A DNA stretch of 62,874 nt from Bacteroidota bacterium (GCA_016193485.1 JACPRZ010000035.1:1-62874), one strand, 5' to 3'. Positions 17,598 through 28,685 are shown, numbered from the stretch's first letter. The notes: generated by a model not told the origin, from the sequence alone. Made by a program: numbers and translations.

Positions 17598-18824
17598 TTA
17601 AAATTCAATTATCCGGTCTTTTGAATAAAGAGTTAATTTTTTCGATTTACTTTTTTCAACTTTCCCAATAATTTTCGCTCCGATCTGATAATATGAGGCC
17701 ATTTTTAAAATCTCATCGGCATATTCACCCGGGACATATATTTCCATTCTGTGACCCATGTTGAATACGCAATACATTTCTTTCCATGATGTTTTGTTTG
17801 CCTTCTTTATTAGTTCAAAAATGAGGGGCGGCTCAAAAAGATTATCTTTAATAATATGGTTATCGCCTGCAAAGGTAAGAATTTTTGTTTGTCCCCCCCC
17901 GGTATTATGAATTATTCCGTGAATATGTTTCCGGAACCGGTCAATTACCCCCCGCAGCAGGGGGATATAGGTGCGGGTGGGAGATAAGAGCAGTTTACCG
18001 ATGGAAATATCACTTATTGCGGGCTTAGCCTGGCCCCTTCGCTCATTCCGGCTATAAAAATTGTCTTCAGACCGCTGTACTCTTATCGTATCAGTTAATT
18101 TCCACTCACCGCAATAAACAAGCCCATGGGGGATCTCAGGGTCATAACTTTCCGGGTACTTTTTTGTATATATGCCGGATAGTAATTCGTGCCTGGCTGA
18201 GGTGAGGCCGTTGCTGCCGATACCGCTGTTATAGGTATCCTCATAGGTGGTTTGCCCTGAAGATGCCAGTCCGATAATTACATCACCCGGCAGGATATTG
18301 TTTACAATTAGTTCTGATTTTTTTATGCGGCACACTGCAGTGGAATCAAGTATAAGGGTGCGGACTATATCGCCCGTATCAGCCGTTTCTCCCCCGGCTG
18401 AAAGAATGTTGATGCCGAAGAACTTCATCTTCTCAATAAATTCATCAAATCCGTCAATTATGGCTTTCAGTACTTCTCCCGGTATGCGGTTTTTATTCCT
18501 CCCAATTGTTGAAGAAAGAACAATATTATTCAAACCTCCAATACATGCGAGGTCATCAAGGTTCATCACAATGGCATCCTGGGCTATGCCTTTCCACACC
18601 GAAAGGTCACCGGTTTCACGCCAGTAAATATAAGCAAGTGATGATTTTGTTCCCGCCCCGTCAGCATGCATCGCGATGACGGAATTCTGAAACCCCGATA
18701 AAATGTCGGGCACCACTTTGCAGAACGAACCGGGGAATAATCCCTTGTCTTTACCGGAAAGTGCTTTCCGGACATCTTTTTTATCCCATTCAACTCCCCT
18801 CAGGGTATATCGTTCTCTGGTCAT
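17598..18824 (-). CDS. purM: Phosphoribosylaminoimidazole synthetase (AIR synthase, PurM-like)
   Basis: The 408-residue protein has the PurM fold: the ATP-binding region MHADGAGTKSSLAY, DAIVMNLDDLACIG, the glycine loop ILSAGGETADTGDIVRT and a C-terminal AIR synthase domain (IIHNTGGGQTKIL, YCVFNMGHRMEIYV). It closes the imidazole ring in purine synthesis. It is longer than E. coli PurM, as is usual for the Bacteroidota form. The segment RVQRSEDNFYSRNERRGQAK before ISIGKLLLSPTRTY looks like extra sequence compared with the homologues I remember; I see no palindrome in its DNA. Confidence 0.9.
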   Translation of the reverse strand: MTRERYTLRGVEWDKKDVRKALSGKDKGLFPGSFCKVVPDILSGFQNSVIAMHADGAGTKSSLAYIYWRETGDLSVWKGIAQDAIVMNLDDLACIGGLNNIVLSSTIGRNKNRIPGEVLKAIIDGFDEFIEKMKFFGINILSAGGETADTGDIVRTLILDSTAVCRIKKSELIVNNILPGDVIIGLASSGQTTYEDTYNSGIGSNGLTSARHELLSGIYTKKYPESYDPEIPHGLVYCGEWKLTDTIRVQRSEDNFYSRNERRGQAKPAISDISIGKLLLSPTRTYIPLLRGVIDRFRKHIHGIIHNTGGGQTKILTFAGDNHIIKDNLFEPPLIFELIKKANKTSWKEMYCVFNMGHRMEIYVPGEYADEILKMASYYQIGAKIIGKVEKSKSKKLTLYSKDRIIEF

Positions 18825-18872
18825 GAAGCGAAGAAAGCAGGGTTCAAAGAAAAAGATTTATTGAGAAAAGGC

Positions 18873-18920
18873 AAAGATGTAAAGAGGTAAAGATTTAAAG
18901 ATGTAAAGAAGTAAAGATAA
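18873..18920. repeat. Six tandem 8-base repeats, consensus AAAGATGT
   Basis: Six contiguous octamers (AAAGATGT, AAAGAGGT, AAAGATTT, AAAGATGT, AAAGAAGT, AAAGATAA) fill the gap between the PorE-like gene and purM. They lie in the purM upstream region. Similar A/G-rich but irregular sequence (CAAAGAT, GATAAAAG) occurs after the second adhesin, at about 30584-30620. Confidence 0.75.
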
Positions 18921-18967
18921 ATGCAATTCTTGACTTCCTGACTTCCTGATTCAGGTGGGGAACACCG

Positions 18968-21118
18968 TTATTTTTTATCCGGGGCTTTAATATTGCCTTC
19001 CTCTTTACCATCCGGTTTACTTTTTTTCTCTTCTTTATTTTCGCTTTTATTATCCGGTTCTTTTTTGTTATTATTTTCTGTTTTATCCGGAGGAGAAATC
19101 AGAGGTTGCTTGTTTTGCACGCTGTCTTTCATTGCATCGGGCTTGGGTTCAGTAATTTTATTGCCCATGGGTGATGTTTTGGTCTTTGGAACGTAATCTG
19201 TCCTAAGCACCTCAAATTCTGTTCTCCGGTTTTTCTGATGTGCGGCTTCGCGTTCTTCTTCTGTTTTCAGTTTATTGATATCCCGGTCAGGTATCTGGGG
19301 TTTGGATTCGCCATATCCCTGGGCGGTTAAGCGTTCCGCGTCAATTCCGTTCTCAATAAGGTAATCCACTACCGATTGCGCCCTTTTTTGAGACAATTCA
19401 ATATTATACTTGTCATCAGCGCGTGAATCGGTGTGAGAATTTATTTTGATGACAGTTGTGGGATTATCCGTCAGCGTTTTAATCAGCCCGTCAAGCGCTT
19501 CTTTTGATTCAGGTCTGAGTGTCCATTTGTCCAGATCATAGTAGATATTCGGAAGTTCAATGGGTTTGCGGATTGATTTCAGTTCAAAATCGTGAACAAG
19601 GTCTTTTGAAACGGTCAATCCAATAGTGGATTCTGTTCCTTTATCGCTGAGATATTTGGGTTTTGATGCGGTAATTTCGTACGAAGTGTTGGCCGATAAC
19701 TGGTAGTAATATGAACCTACTTCATCGGTTTGAGTTTCTTTTGATGTACCATCACTTCCGATCAGAGTTACAGTAGCACCGGTTATGAGCGCCCTTGTTT
19801 CGGCATCAATCACCACTCCCTGCAGAGTAAATACAAGTTCAGGTGAGAAGAAAAAGTAAATATCATCGTTGCCTTTGCCGCCTTTGCGGTTGGAGGTGAG
19901 ATAACCGCGGTCCGCCAGCCCCTCAAAAATGATGGAAAAGTCATCTCCTTCCGAATTCATAGGGTAACCGAGATTTTCAACCGGGTCCCATTTATCACTC
20001 TTCCTTTTTGATTTAAAAATATCGGTTCCTCCCATCCCGATGTGATAATTGGATGAAAAATAAAGAGTGCCGTTTTCATGCATGAATGGATATACTTCAT
20101 CACCCGGTGTATTGATTACAGTACCCAGGTTTTGAGCATCTCCCCACTTCTTTTCTTTTTTATCCCACTTTGAAACCCAGATGTCTCTTCCCCCCAGGCC
20201 ACCGGCCATGTCGGAAGCAAAATAGAGTTCAGTCGCGTCAGCGGACAAGGATGGGTGACCGATGGTGTTGCTGTCTGGTCCCAATGAAATTTTTTCCGGA
20301 GATGCCCAGTCATTACCCTTGGGTGCTGCCGTATAAATCTGGCAGCCGCCAATTTTACCGCCTTCAATAGGGCAACGTGTAAAATAAATCGCCTTGAATT
20401 TACTGTCAAAAGTCACGGCTCCTTCATTCACTTCACTGTTCAGGGGTTCAGGAACGAGGGTGGGAGTGGACCATTTCCCCTTCCTGTCAAGTTTCACTTC
20501 AAAAAGATCGGTGAACCGCTGACCTGTTGTTCCGTCAGTCGCATCGCCAAGAGTTCCTTCACGGGCCGAAGTGAAGATTATTGTCTTGTAGTCCTTTTTT
20601 GAATATGCAGGAGCAAAATCGGACTGCGGGGAATTGATAAGCACAACATTTTCAACCTGGTAGCGCGAAGGGTTATCAATCCAATTCTGCGCCAGTTCGC
20701 AGGATTTGGCACCATCTGATCCCCTTGGATCATCCGGTTTAAGTTCCTTGTATTTATTGAAATCGGCAAGGGCTTCGTCATATTTTCCATTGGCTTTTTT
20801 TGCATCGGCAAGATAGAACCATGCAACAGGATCATGGTATTTTATCTGGATGGCTTTGGTGTACCAGACCTCGGATGATTTCGGATCATTTACTAGCCGG
20901 TAACATTCTGCAATCTGAAAAATAATCCTCGCTTTCTCGGCATTGCTTCGTTCTTTTGCATACGCTTTTTTATAGTGCATTATGGCCGTGTAATATTCAC
21001 CGCTTTTGAACGACTTATCGGCATCGGAAGAAAATTTTTTCTGAGCATAGACCAAGGGCGTAAAAAGTACCAGTAAAACAAGGTTGAAGCAGAAAAAGGA
21101 AGGGAATATTTTTTTCAT
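18968..21118 (-). CDS. PorE-like OmpA-family protein (TPR, propeller, regulatory and OmpA domains)
   Basis: The 716-residue protein has a signal peptide (LVLLVLFTPLVYA|Q), N-terminal TPR repeats (about 30-135), a PD40/WD40-like propeller (about 155-425, units such as LSADATELYFASDMAGGLGGRDIWV), a carboxypeptidase-regulatory-like domain (about 430-515, LQGVVIDAETRALITGATVTL) and an OmpA peptidoglycan-binding domain (about 530-640, IYYDLDKWTLRPESKEAL...HTDSRADDKYNIELSQKRAQSVVDYL). A Lys/Pro/Asn tail ends it. This order is that of PorE, a T9SS component proposed to tie the secretion complex to peptidoglycan. Paralogues exist, so the exact assignment is inference, supported by T9SS cargo just downstream. 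Confidence 0.8.
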   Translation of the reverse strand: MKKIFPSFFCFNLVLLVLFTPLVYAQKKFSSDADKSFKSGEYYTAIMHYKKAYAKERSNAEKARIIFQIAECYRLVNDPKSSEVWYTKAIQIKYHDPVAWFYLADAKKANGKYDEALADFNKYKELKPDDPRGSDGAKSCELAQNWIDNPSRYQVENVVLINSPQSDFAPAYSKKDYKTIIFTSAREGTLGDATDGTTGQRFTDLFEVKLDRKGKWSTPTLVPEPLNSEVNEGAVTFDSKFKAIYFTRCPIEGGKIGGCQIYTAAPKGNDWASPEKISLGPDSNTIGHPSLSADATELYFASDMAGGLGGRDIWVSKWDKKEKKWGDAQNLGTVINTPGDEVYPFMHENGTLYFSSNYHIGMGGTDIFKSKRKSDKWDPVENLGYPMNSEGDDFSIIFEGLADRGYLTSNRKGGKGNDDIYFFFSPELVFTLQGVVIDAETRALITGATVTLIGSDGTSKETQTDEVGSYYYQLSANTSYEITASKPKYLSDKGTESTIGLTVSKDLVHDFELKSIRKPIELPNIYYDLDKWTLRPESKEALDGLIKTLTDNPTTVIKINSHTDSRADDKYNIELSQKRAQSVVDYLIENGIDAERLTAQGYGESKPQIPDRDINKLKTEEEREAAHQKNRRTEFEVLRTDYVPKTKTSPMGNKITEPKPDAMKDSVQNKQPLISPPDKTENNNKKEPDNKSENKEEKKSKPDGKEEGNIKAPDKK

Positions 21119-21136
21119 CCGGTACGTTTTTGTTCG

Positions 21137-22345
21137 TTAGACCTCAATCTCATGTCCCATCTTATTTTTTTTTGTCCGGAGGTAATGGAGGTTGTAACGA
21201 TTTGGAACTGCCTGCAAAGATATATTTTCAACGATTGTGAGGCCATACCCGCTCAATCCCACCCGTTTCCGGGGGTTATTGGTGAGGAGTCGTATTTTTG
21301 ATATGCCGAGCGACCTCAGTATCTGCGCTCCTATGCCGTAATCGCGTTCATCCATTTTAAAACCGAGTGCAAGGTTGGCATCAACGGTATCAACGCCTTC
21401 TTCCTGCAACTTATATGCTTTGAGTTTATTCAGTAATCCTATCCCCCTGCCTTCCTGTTTCATATAGAGGAGAACTCCTTTTTCTTCTCTGCTGATGAAA
21501 TCCATCGCTTTATGCAACTGGTCACCGCAGTCGCAGCGGAGCGATCCGAGCACATCTCCCGTGAGGCAGGATGAATGAACCCGCACCATAACCGGTTCAT
21601 CCGCTTTCCATGTGCCTTTTACCAGGGCAATATGAATTTCACCGGTTGTGGTCTGACGGAAAGCGGTTAATTTGAAATTTCCGAAGCGGGTGGGAAGATT
21701 TACAGTAACCACTTTTTCTATCAGGCGTTCATTCTGCATCCTGTAAGCGACAAGTTCCTTGATGGAGATGATTTTCAGATTTAACTTTTTTGCAATCCGC
21801 AGCAATTCAGGCAGGCGCGCCATGGTGCCGTCATCGTGCATGATTTCCACAAGAACACCGGCTGGCTCAAAACCGGCAAGGCGGGCAAGGTCTATTGCGG
21901 CTTCTGTGTGGCCTGTTCTGCGAAGCACCCCCTCCTGTTTTGCACGGAGTGGAAAAATATGACCCGGTTTTGCAAAGTTTCCGGATATTGATTCAGGGTC
22001 AATCAGCGCCTTTATGGTTTTTGCGCGGTCAAATGCAGAGATTCCTGTCGTGCAGCCATGACCAAGAAGATCTACCGAAACCGTAAATGCAGTGCGGTGC
22101 AAAGCGGTATTGTTGGCCACCATGGGATTCAGGTCAAGTTCATCGCATCTCTGTTCGGTAAGCGCAATGCAGATAAGCCCCCTTCCCTGTTTTGACATGA
22201 AATTTACAACCTGGGGGGTGGCATGCCTTGCCGCGGTGATAAAGTCGCCTTCATTTTCCCTTTCCTCATCATCCACCACAATGACCATCCGGCCTTTTTT
22301 CATAGCATCGATGGCTTCGGGTATGGTATTCAGTTTTCTGCGCAT
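21137..22345 (-). CDS. ribBA: Bifunctional DHBP synthase / GTP cyclohydrolase II
   Basis: The N-terminal RibB part (about 1-205) has the metal/substrate loop [13 protein letters not shown] and [16 protein letters not shown]. The C-terminal RibA part has the zinc cysteines in [21 protein letters not shown] and [23 protein letters not shown]. Together they supply both branches of riboflavin synthesis. I start at the ATG of [14 protein letters not shown] longer form from 22414 is possible, but a TACCTTTG promoter element falls inside it, and the extra 23 residues do not look like the family. Confidence 0.94.
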   Translation of the reverse strand: MRRKLNTIPEAIDAMKKGRMVIVVDDEERENEGDFITAARHATPQVVNFMSKQGRGLICIALTEQRCDELDLNPMVANNTALHRTAFTVSVDLLGHGCTTGISAFDRAKTIKALIDPESISGNFAKPGHIFPLRAKQEGVLRRTGHTEAAIDLARLAGFEPAGVLVEIMHDDGTMARLPELLRIAKKLNLKIISIKELVAYRMQNERLIEKVVTVNLPTRFGNFKLTAFRQTTTGEIHIALVKGTWKADEPVMVRVHSSCLTGDVLGSLRCDCGDQLHKAMDFISREEKGVLLYMKQEGRGIGLLNKLKAYKLQEEGVDTVDANLALGFKMDERDYGIGAQILRSLGISKIRLLTNNPRKRVGLSGYGLTIVENISLQAVPNRYNLHYLRTKKNKMGHEIEV

Positions 22346-22368
22346 TACCAATACATAAAATATTTTTG

Positions 22369-22376
22369 CAAAGGTA
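22369..22376 (-). promoter_or_regulatory. ribBA -7 element TACCTTTG
   Basis: An exact TAnnTTTG match lies 23 bases before the chosen ribBA ATG and supports that start over the upstream one. No TTG is seen at 19 bases. Confidence 0.55.
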
Positions 22377-22500
22377 GTAAATTTAGGGGATGGGGTGAAG
22401 GTGAAAAAAATCAAATTATGCCAAATGCCGGTTTATTATGTAAACCCCGTATCCGCATGTTCACTTTGAAACGATTCACTCAAATAAATGATGTGCTTCA

Positions 22501-22530
22501 TTGTATACTTGCGGATTCGGGGTAAATTTG
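22501..22530 (+). promoter_or_regulatory. Promoter of the first adhesin gene, TTG-N19-TAAATTTG
   Basis: TTG (22501-22503) and TAAATTTG (22523-22530) are separated by exactly 19 bases. The leader to the ATG at 22612 is about 75 bases and contains the remnant of a sorting-domain coding end. Confidence 0.75.
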
Positions 22531-22557
22531 AAAAATTTTGATGCTATCCCTGAATGG

Positions 22558-22578
22558 GGGAAATTGATAATTGAATAA
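22558..22578 (+). pseudogene. Remnant of a T9SS sorting-domain 3' end (GKLIIE-stop)
   Basis: These bases read GKLIIE-stop and, with the following bases up to TTGAATACTTTTA, match the end of the first adhesin gene plus the gap to the second (there GKLVIE-stop). They imply that another paralogue once lay upstream, or that the duplicated unit began at a sorting-domain end. Only the last six codons survive. Confidence 0.55.
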
Positions 22579-22611
22579 AATTTAACTTTACAGAAAATAT
22601 TGAATACTTTT

Positions 22612-25600
22612 ATGCCAATAACTTACAACAGGATAGGTCAATGCAGAGGTTATGCCATTGCCTTCCTGACCATTATTTTTTTTCAACAATCAGTTGTTTT
22701 CCCCCAATGTCCCAACGACAATATTTTCTGGGTTGATCTGACTCCGCCTTCCTGTCCCGGTTCCAATTATACAAGTTGCATTTTTGGCGGTGAATATGTA
22801 ACGGTCAGTGTACGAGCGGAAATACCTACACATTTCAGACATGCGGTGACACGGACTTTGATACTGAGATTGCACTTTACAACAATAGCAACGGGGCTTA
22901 TATTTCTTTTAATGACGATGGCTGCGGATTACAATCAATCATAACCTGGACCGCAACCTTTACCGGAACGGTTCGTGCCCTTGTTGATAAATCAGCATGT
23001 AGCGACTATGCGACATGTATGACGCTATCAGTTACATGCGCTCCTGCCGGAACTCCTTCTTATTATCATAACACAACCGGGTTGCAGGGTACTTTTCTCG
23101 GAACTTGCATGGTCAATACGTGTAATGCGGTTTATTATGACAATGGCGGATCCGGTTCAAACTATTCCGACAATATAAATGGTGTTTACCGGACATTTTG
23201 TCCGGGGTTACCCGGAAATTGCATTAAAGCGACTTTTACTTCTTTTAACATCAATGATGTGGGTTGCTTTTCCGGTTGTCCTGTCGCAAATTGTTACGAT
23301 GCGTTATTCGTAGAGAACGGACCAACACAGAACAGCCCTGTCATCTGGGCCGGATGCGGTACGACTATACCCGGTCCTTTTACTTCAACAGACCCGAGCG
23401 GGTGCCTTACTTTTCGTTTTACTTCGGATGCTTTAGTTACTTTTTCGGGATGGGCTGTCACCCTTTCCTGTGTATCATGTGCCGGTGGCCCAATTGCAAT
23501 CAGTGATTATGATTGCATCAATGCCAGCACGGTTTGCGGAACAAGCCCCATAATAGTTGCTTCGGATGGGCCGGGGCTGGCATCGGAATGTTCCGGCTGC
23601 GCTATAAGCGAAAATTTTTCGCACTGGTTTGAAATTTATATTGCAACCGGAGGCACTCTTGGCATGACCATTGACCCTGTGAGCAGTACCGATGATTTTG
23701 ATTTTTCTATATGGGGTCCTTCATTGAGTTGTTCTAATATCCAAAGTACATCGCCAGTGCGGTGTTCGTATGCTGCAAGTACCGGGAATACCGGGCTTGG
23801 CAATGGCGCACTTGATAATTCTGAAACGGTTACCGGAAATGGATGGGTATCAACGTTAAATGTAACAAGCGGTCAAACTTATCTGCTTCTCGTCAACCAG
23901 TGGTCACCCGGTGATTCCGGATTCGTACTGATGTGGAATGGCACTGCTACCCTTGGCGCCCCCCCCCGTGCGGTCACCGTTCAAGCGACTGACACCTGCA
24001 TTAACCTGGCAAATGGAACTGCATGCGCAGTCATAAATGCCGGACTTGCTCCTTATACCTATTCTTGGAGTACCGGTGCAATGGGTCAATCATGCATTAC
24101 CGGCCTTTTCCCGGGAATATATACCGTTTCGGTTACTGATGCAACAGGATGTTCTTCAGTTGCCGAAGGCGTAGCGGGTAATCTCGGTTCATCAGCAATC
24201 ACTTTTTCAAAAACAGATCTTTCCTGTTACGGTATTTGTTCCGGAATTGCTGATGCATCGGTCACAGGGGGTTATCCTCCATATTCTTATGCCTGGTGTT
24301 GCAGCCAGGGTACTTCTTCCGCACTTACCGGACTTTGTTCCGGAACTTATACACTGACTGTTTCAGATTCCATCGGATGCAGCGCTATTGACACCATAAT
24401 AATTACGCAACCAACACTTCTCTCACATTCTATTACCTATTTTAATACCGCTTGCGATGGTGACAGTTTATGGAAAATAGATCTTTCGGTTTCCGGGGGA
24501 ACCGTTCCATATTCTTATCAATGGACTGATTCGGATTCTGTTTCCATGGGTACCTCCCAGGATATTGATTCCCTGACAACGGGAATTTATTTCGTTACTA
24601 TTACCGATTCCAAAGGGTGCCAGCAAATTGATTCAATGAATGTCTACCAACCCGCGTTATTTCAACCGGATTCAGCAATAATTACCGATGTAAAATGCAA
24701 TGGTGCATCGACCGGAATTATAAATATTACCCTTACAGGCGGGATAACTCCCTTTACTTATCTGTGGTCAAATGGGGCGACAACCCAGGATTTGAATAAT
24801 ATTTTTGCTGGTATTTATACCGTTACTGCTACGGATAAAAGCAATTGCATGGTTTCGGATACATTTACGATTACTCAACCCCCCCCGCTTGTTTCATCTA
24901 TAGTTACAACTCCGGTCTTATGTGCCGGTGACACAACCGGCTCTGCCGATCTTACGGTTTCAGGTGGAGTGCCTCCCTATACATTTGCGTGGGCAAATGG
25001 CGATTCAACCGAGGATATTCTTTCCGGTATTACCGGCACTTCCTATGTTGTGAATATCCGCGACAGCAATTCCTGCTTGCTGAAAGATACCGCTGTCATC
25101 GGGATCATTGACCCGATCTCCCTTACCATTACAAAATCAAATGTCAGTTGTTATGGCGGCAATAACGGGAGCGCTGCTGTAACGGTTACCGGTGGTGCGG
25201 GCATCCTCATTTATTCCTGGTCAAACGGAAACTCAACCTCCAGTGCAGCCAACCTTATTGCGGCAACCTATACTGTTACCGTAACTGATACAAATGGATG
25301 TTCTGCAATATCTTCAACAATCATTACACAACCATCGGCCCTGACTGTGACGGTTTCAAAAACAGATGCCTCTTGTAACGGGCAATGTAATGGCTCGGCA
25401 ACAGCGTCTCCTTCGGGCGGCACTTCACCCTATTCTTATGCCTGGACCGGTGGCGGCACAACAAATTCAAAAACCGGGTTATGCGCGGGAACTTATACTG
25501 TTACGGTCACGGATAACAAAGGATGTACGGCAAATGGCGCTGCCACCATAACGCAACCGGCTGCCCTTACCTGCTCACTATCGGTCGTCAACATCACATG

Positions 25601-28600
25601 TTATGGTTTATGCAACGGATCCGCTTCCGCTTCCCTGGCCGGTGGTACTTCTCCTTATTCATATTCCTGGAACGGGGGGGGCACTACCAGCATCAAAACC
25701 GGATTGTGCTCCGGAACTTATACCGTAACCGTAACCGACAGCAAGGGGTGCACAGTAACCGTTTCACAAGTCGTTACCCAACCCTCCTCCCTGATCCTGT
25801 CAGTAACCTCCTCCGGTATTTCCTGCAGCGGTTTGTGTGACGGAAACGGAACGGCCAATCCAGGGGGGGGAATTCCGCCATACTCATACAACTGGAATAA
25901 CGGCCAAACCCTGTCAACGGCAACCGGTTTATGCAGCGGCAGTCATTATATTACCGTGACCGATTTTAACGGCTGTACCGCCTCAGACAGCATAAACCTC
26001 ACTGCACCGGTTTCAATAGCGACTAACATAACGACTTCCGGTGAATATTGCGGACAGGGAAACGGCAGCGCTTCGGTGATCGCTGCAGGTGGAAACGCAC
26101 CGTATACCTATAACTGGAGCAACGGGGCTACCGCTTCGGCTGCAACCGGTCTTTCCGGTGGAATATATTTTGTGACCGTTCAGGACAGCACAGGTTGTTC
26201 TGCCGTTGATTCAGCAGATATTTTATCCACCCCCCCCGTCAACGCGTTTTTATCAGCAGCCGGGCCTTCCTGTTACAGCAGCATGGATGGGAATGTGGAG
26301 GTCGTAATTACCAGCGGCACACCTCCGTTCACATATTTGTGGAATACCGGTTCATCTGCGTCTGTCATATCCGGCCTTTTATCCGGAAGTTATTTTGTTT
26401 GGATAACTGATTCCACCGGTTGTTCAGATACATTAAGTGCTGTTTTGTCAGCCCCCCCCATTCTTGTCGTTTCGGTTTCAACAACGGATGTTACCACCTG
26501 CGGTGGCAGCGATGGTTCGGCAACCGCAAATACAACGGGTGGCACCCTTCCTTATTCGTACCAATGGAACACGGTTCCCCCTTCAGGGGGTCAGGGGGCA
26601 TCTGGTCTTGCTGCAGGAACCTATACCGTAATCGTAACTGATACCAACGGTTGCGCAAAGCAGGCAACGGCAATTGTTAATGGCGTTGCGGGCACTTTAT
26701 CTGTCAGCATAATTAAAACGGATGTCGCATGCCCGGGTGAGAATGATGGAACTGCTACGGCTGTTGTGTCGGGCGGAACAGCGCCATATACATATATGTG
26801 GAGCCATGGTCAATCCGCATCGGCAGCCACCGGACTTGCTGCCGGAAATTATTCAGTAGCGGTTACGGATGCCCTCAATTGTTCTGCTTCCGGTTCTTCC
26901 ATCATCACTCAACCGTCCGCAATTACCATATCCTTCTCAAATGTCAGTAATCCTGCCTGCGGCAATGCCAACGGGTCGGCAACTGCATCGGTGACTGGCG
27001 GATCCCCCCCCTATACGTATATATGGTCGAACAACGATACTGCCGCAACCGCCCTCAATCTTTCTGCCGGTATCCAGTTTGTACAGGTAACCGATGCGAA
27101 TGGCTGCATTGCTTATGGCACCCTTATGCTGAATAACAGCGGTACGATGACGCTGAATTATGCCAAGACCGATGTAAAATGCCATGGCGATAATGACGGA
27201 ACCATCAATATTACCGTTTCCGGTGGTTCTGCGCCTTACTATTTTAGTTGGTCAGATGGAAATAGTTCCGGGGACAGGGCCGGGCTTTCAGGCGGTATTT
27301 ATGAAGTTGTTGTTACCGGTTCCGACAGTTGCATTGCAACTGCAAGCATTGAAATTTTGGAAGCATCTTCTCTTTCTATTTCGGTAAGTAAAGAAGACGC
27401 CAGTTGCGGCATCCCTGACGGAAGCGCTGCGGTGTTTATTGCAGGCGGCACCCCTCCTTATTCAGTAGTTTGGTCAACAGGTGGGGCGGGCACATCGGTA
27501 AGCGGGCTTTCGGCCGGAGTATATTCGGTTGCCGTTTCCGATTCAAACGGGTGCCTGACGACAAGTATCATCACGATAGCCATAAGTAATATTGGAGGGC
27601 CTGCTGTAACGGTTGAATCTGCAATCGGAATATCCTGTGGGAATCCCAACAGCGGAACCATTGATATCTCCGTATCTGGCGGCAGCGGGGGGTATTCGTT
27701 CCTGTGGAGTAATGGCGCCACAACCGAAGATGTGAACGGATTACCGGCATCCCAATATTCGGTTTCGGTGACTGATTCCCTGGGCTGCCTCGGTGTTTCG
27801 GTAATTACCTTGGATAATGAATTACCGTCACAGCAACCTGTCTGCATGGTGACCGTTGACAGTTCAAGCGGAAGAAATATAATTGTATGGGATAAATCCC
27901 TTGCTTCACCATCAGTTAACGGGTTCGGAATTTACAAGGAAGGAACATCCATGGGGGTTTTCAACCTGATCGGGACGGTTCCGGTCAGCGACCCCAACGA
28001 ATTTTTGGATGGAGTGTCAAACCCTTTACAGCGGTCATGGCGGTATAAGATCAGAGCCAGTGACTCCTGCGGGAACGAATCTGATTATTCCGATGCACAT
28101 AAGACCATGCACCTTGCCATCGCTATCGGTATAAATAACCGGATTGAACTTATATGGGATCCTTACGAAGGATTTATCTATACAACTTTTGTGATTTTCC
28201 GCAGCGTGTCAGGCGGACCCTTTGACTCACTTGATGCGGTTCCGGCCAATGTAACCTCATACACTGATTTCTCCACCCCCCCTGGAGTTATACTTGGTTA
28301 CGTGGTTGAAGCAAGGCATCCTTCGTCATGCACGGTAATGGCAAAAGTCAAAAAATACAATTCTTCAAAATCAAATACCGCAGCGCAGCAGATGCCGATA
28401 GGAATAGAGGAATTGCGGATTTCGGATTGCCATCCCGATAGCCATCGGGATTGCGGATTGCGCATTTATCCGAATCCCGCGAGTGAATCTATTTCATTGG
28501 AAATTGGTGGAAATATTGAAATATTCTTCACGCTTTATGATATTTTTGGAAGGAGGGCGATTAAATCCGAAATCAAAAATCCGAAATCCGAAATATTAAT

Positions 28601-28685
28601 TAAGGATTTCTCACCCGGTATTTATTTTTATGAGGTTAAGCAGGGAGACGATATTTTGGGGAGAGGGAAATTGGTAATCGAATAA
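22612..28685 (+). CDS. Giant SprB-repeat T9SS adhesin, interrupted by a one-base frameshift near 22812
   Basis: With one base restored, the frame runs for about 2,024 residues. Order: signal peptide (ends VVFPQ); a Cys-rich domain (CPNDNIFWVDLTPPSCPG...); a CUB-like domain (about 23.1-23.5 kb); a pre-peptidase-C-like beta domain (DDFDFSIWGPSLSC); 17 SprB-type repeats (about 23.97-27.83 kb; core GGTPPYSYxWSNG, then GTYTVTVTDxxGC); two fibronectin-III-like domains; and a type A sorting domain (IYPNPASESISL...GIYFYEVKQ). It is probably exported by T9SS to the cell surface, like SprB adhesins of gliding relatives. The break is clear by comparison with the downstream paralogue: GTGTACGAGCGG here against GTGTGACCAGCGG there. 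If real, the break stops translation at 22944, because the uninterrupted 3' frame lacks its own start signal. The 17 repeats include many 8-9 base C or G runs and two in-frame palindromes. Confidence 0.85.
26576..26599. repeat. C5-ttca-G5 palindrome inside an SprB repeat
   Basis: Five C, TTCA, five G, TCA, five G, then C. It encodes the PPSGGQG stretch in the twelfth SprB repeat, where neighbouring repeats have a short GxS/T-rich loop. It matches the element at 95-120 except for shorter runs and two substitutions. Confidence 0.55.
28432..28451. repeat. ATCCCGATAGCCATCGGGAT palindrome inside the adhesin gene
   Basis: A near-perfect palindrome coding for part of CHPDSHRDCG, just before the sorting domain. 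The same element (TCCCGATAGCTATCGGGA) lies between genes at 30722-30739. In this copy the flanks also carry short direct repeats (GCGGATT, GGATTGC). Confidence 0.65.

Noticed and set aside
18009..18100. Palindromic insertion in purM like those in other genes
   Set aside because: The protein segment looks like extra sequence, but I could find no inverted repeat or second copy of the DNA.
21137..22414. Extended ribBA start at 22414
   Set aside because: A TACCTTTG promoter element lies within the extension, so the transcript would begin downstream of that start.
22600..22944. A separate 115-residue secreted protein before the adhesin
   Set aside because: Its second half is out-of-frame reading after the one-base deletion; comparison with the paralogue shows that the frame continues into the large downstream frame.
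23970..27830. Possible CRISPR-like or tandem DNA repeat array
   Set aside because: The periodicity (about 225 bases) is due to 17 translated SprB-type protein repeats with diverged DNA, not identical repeats with spacers.
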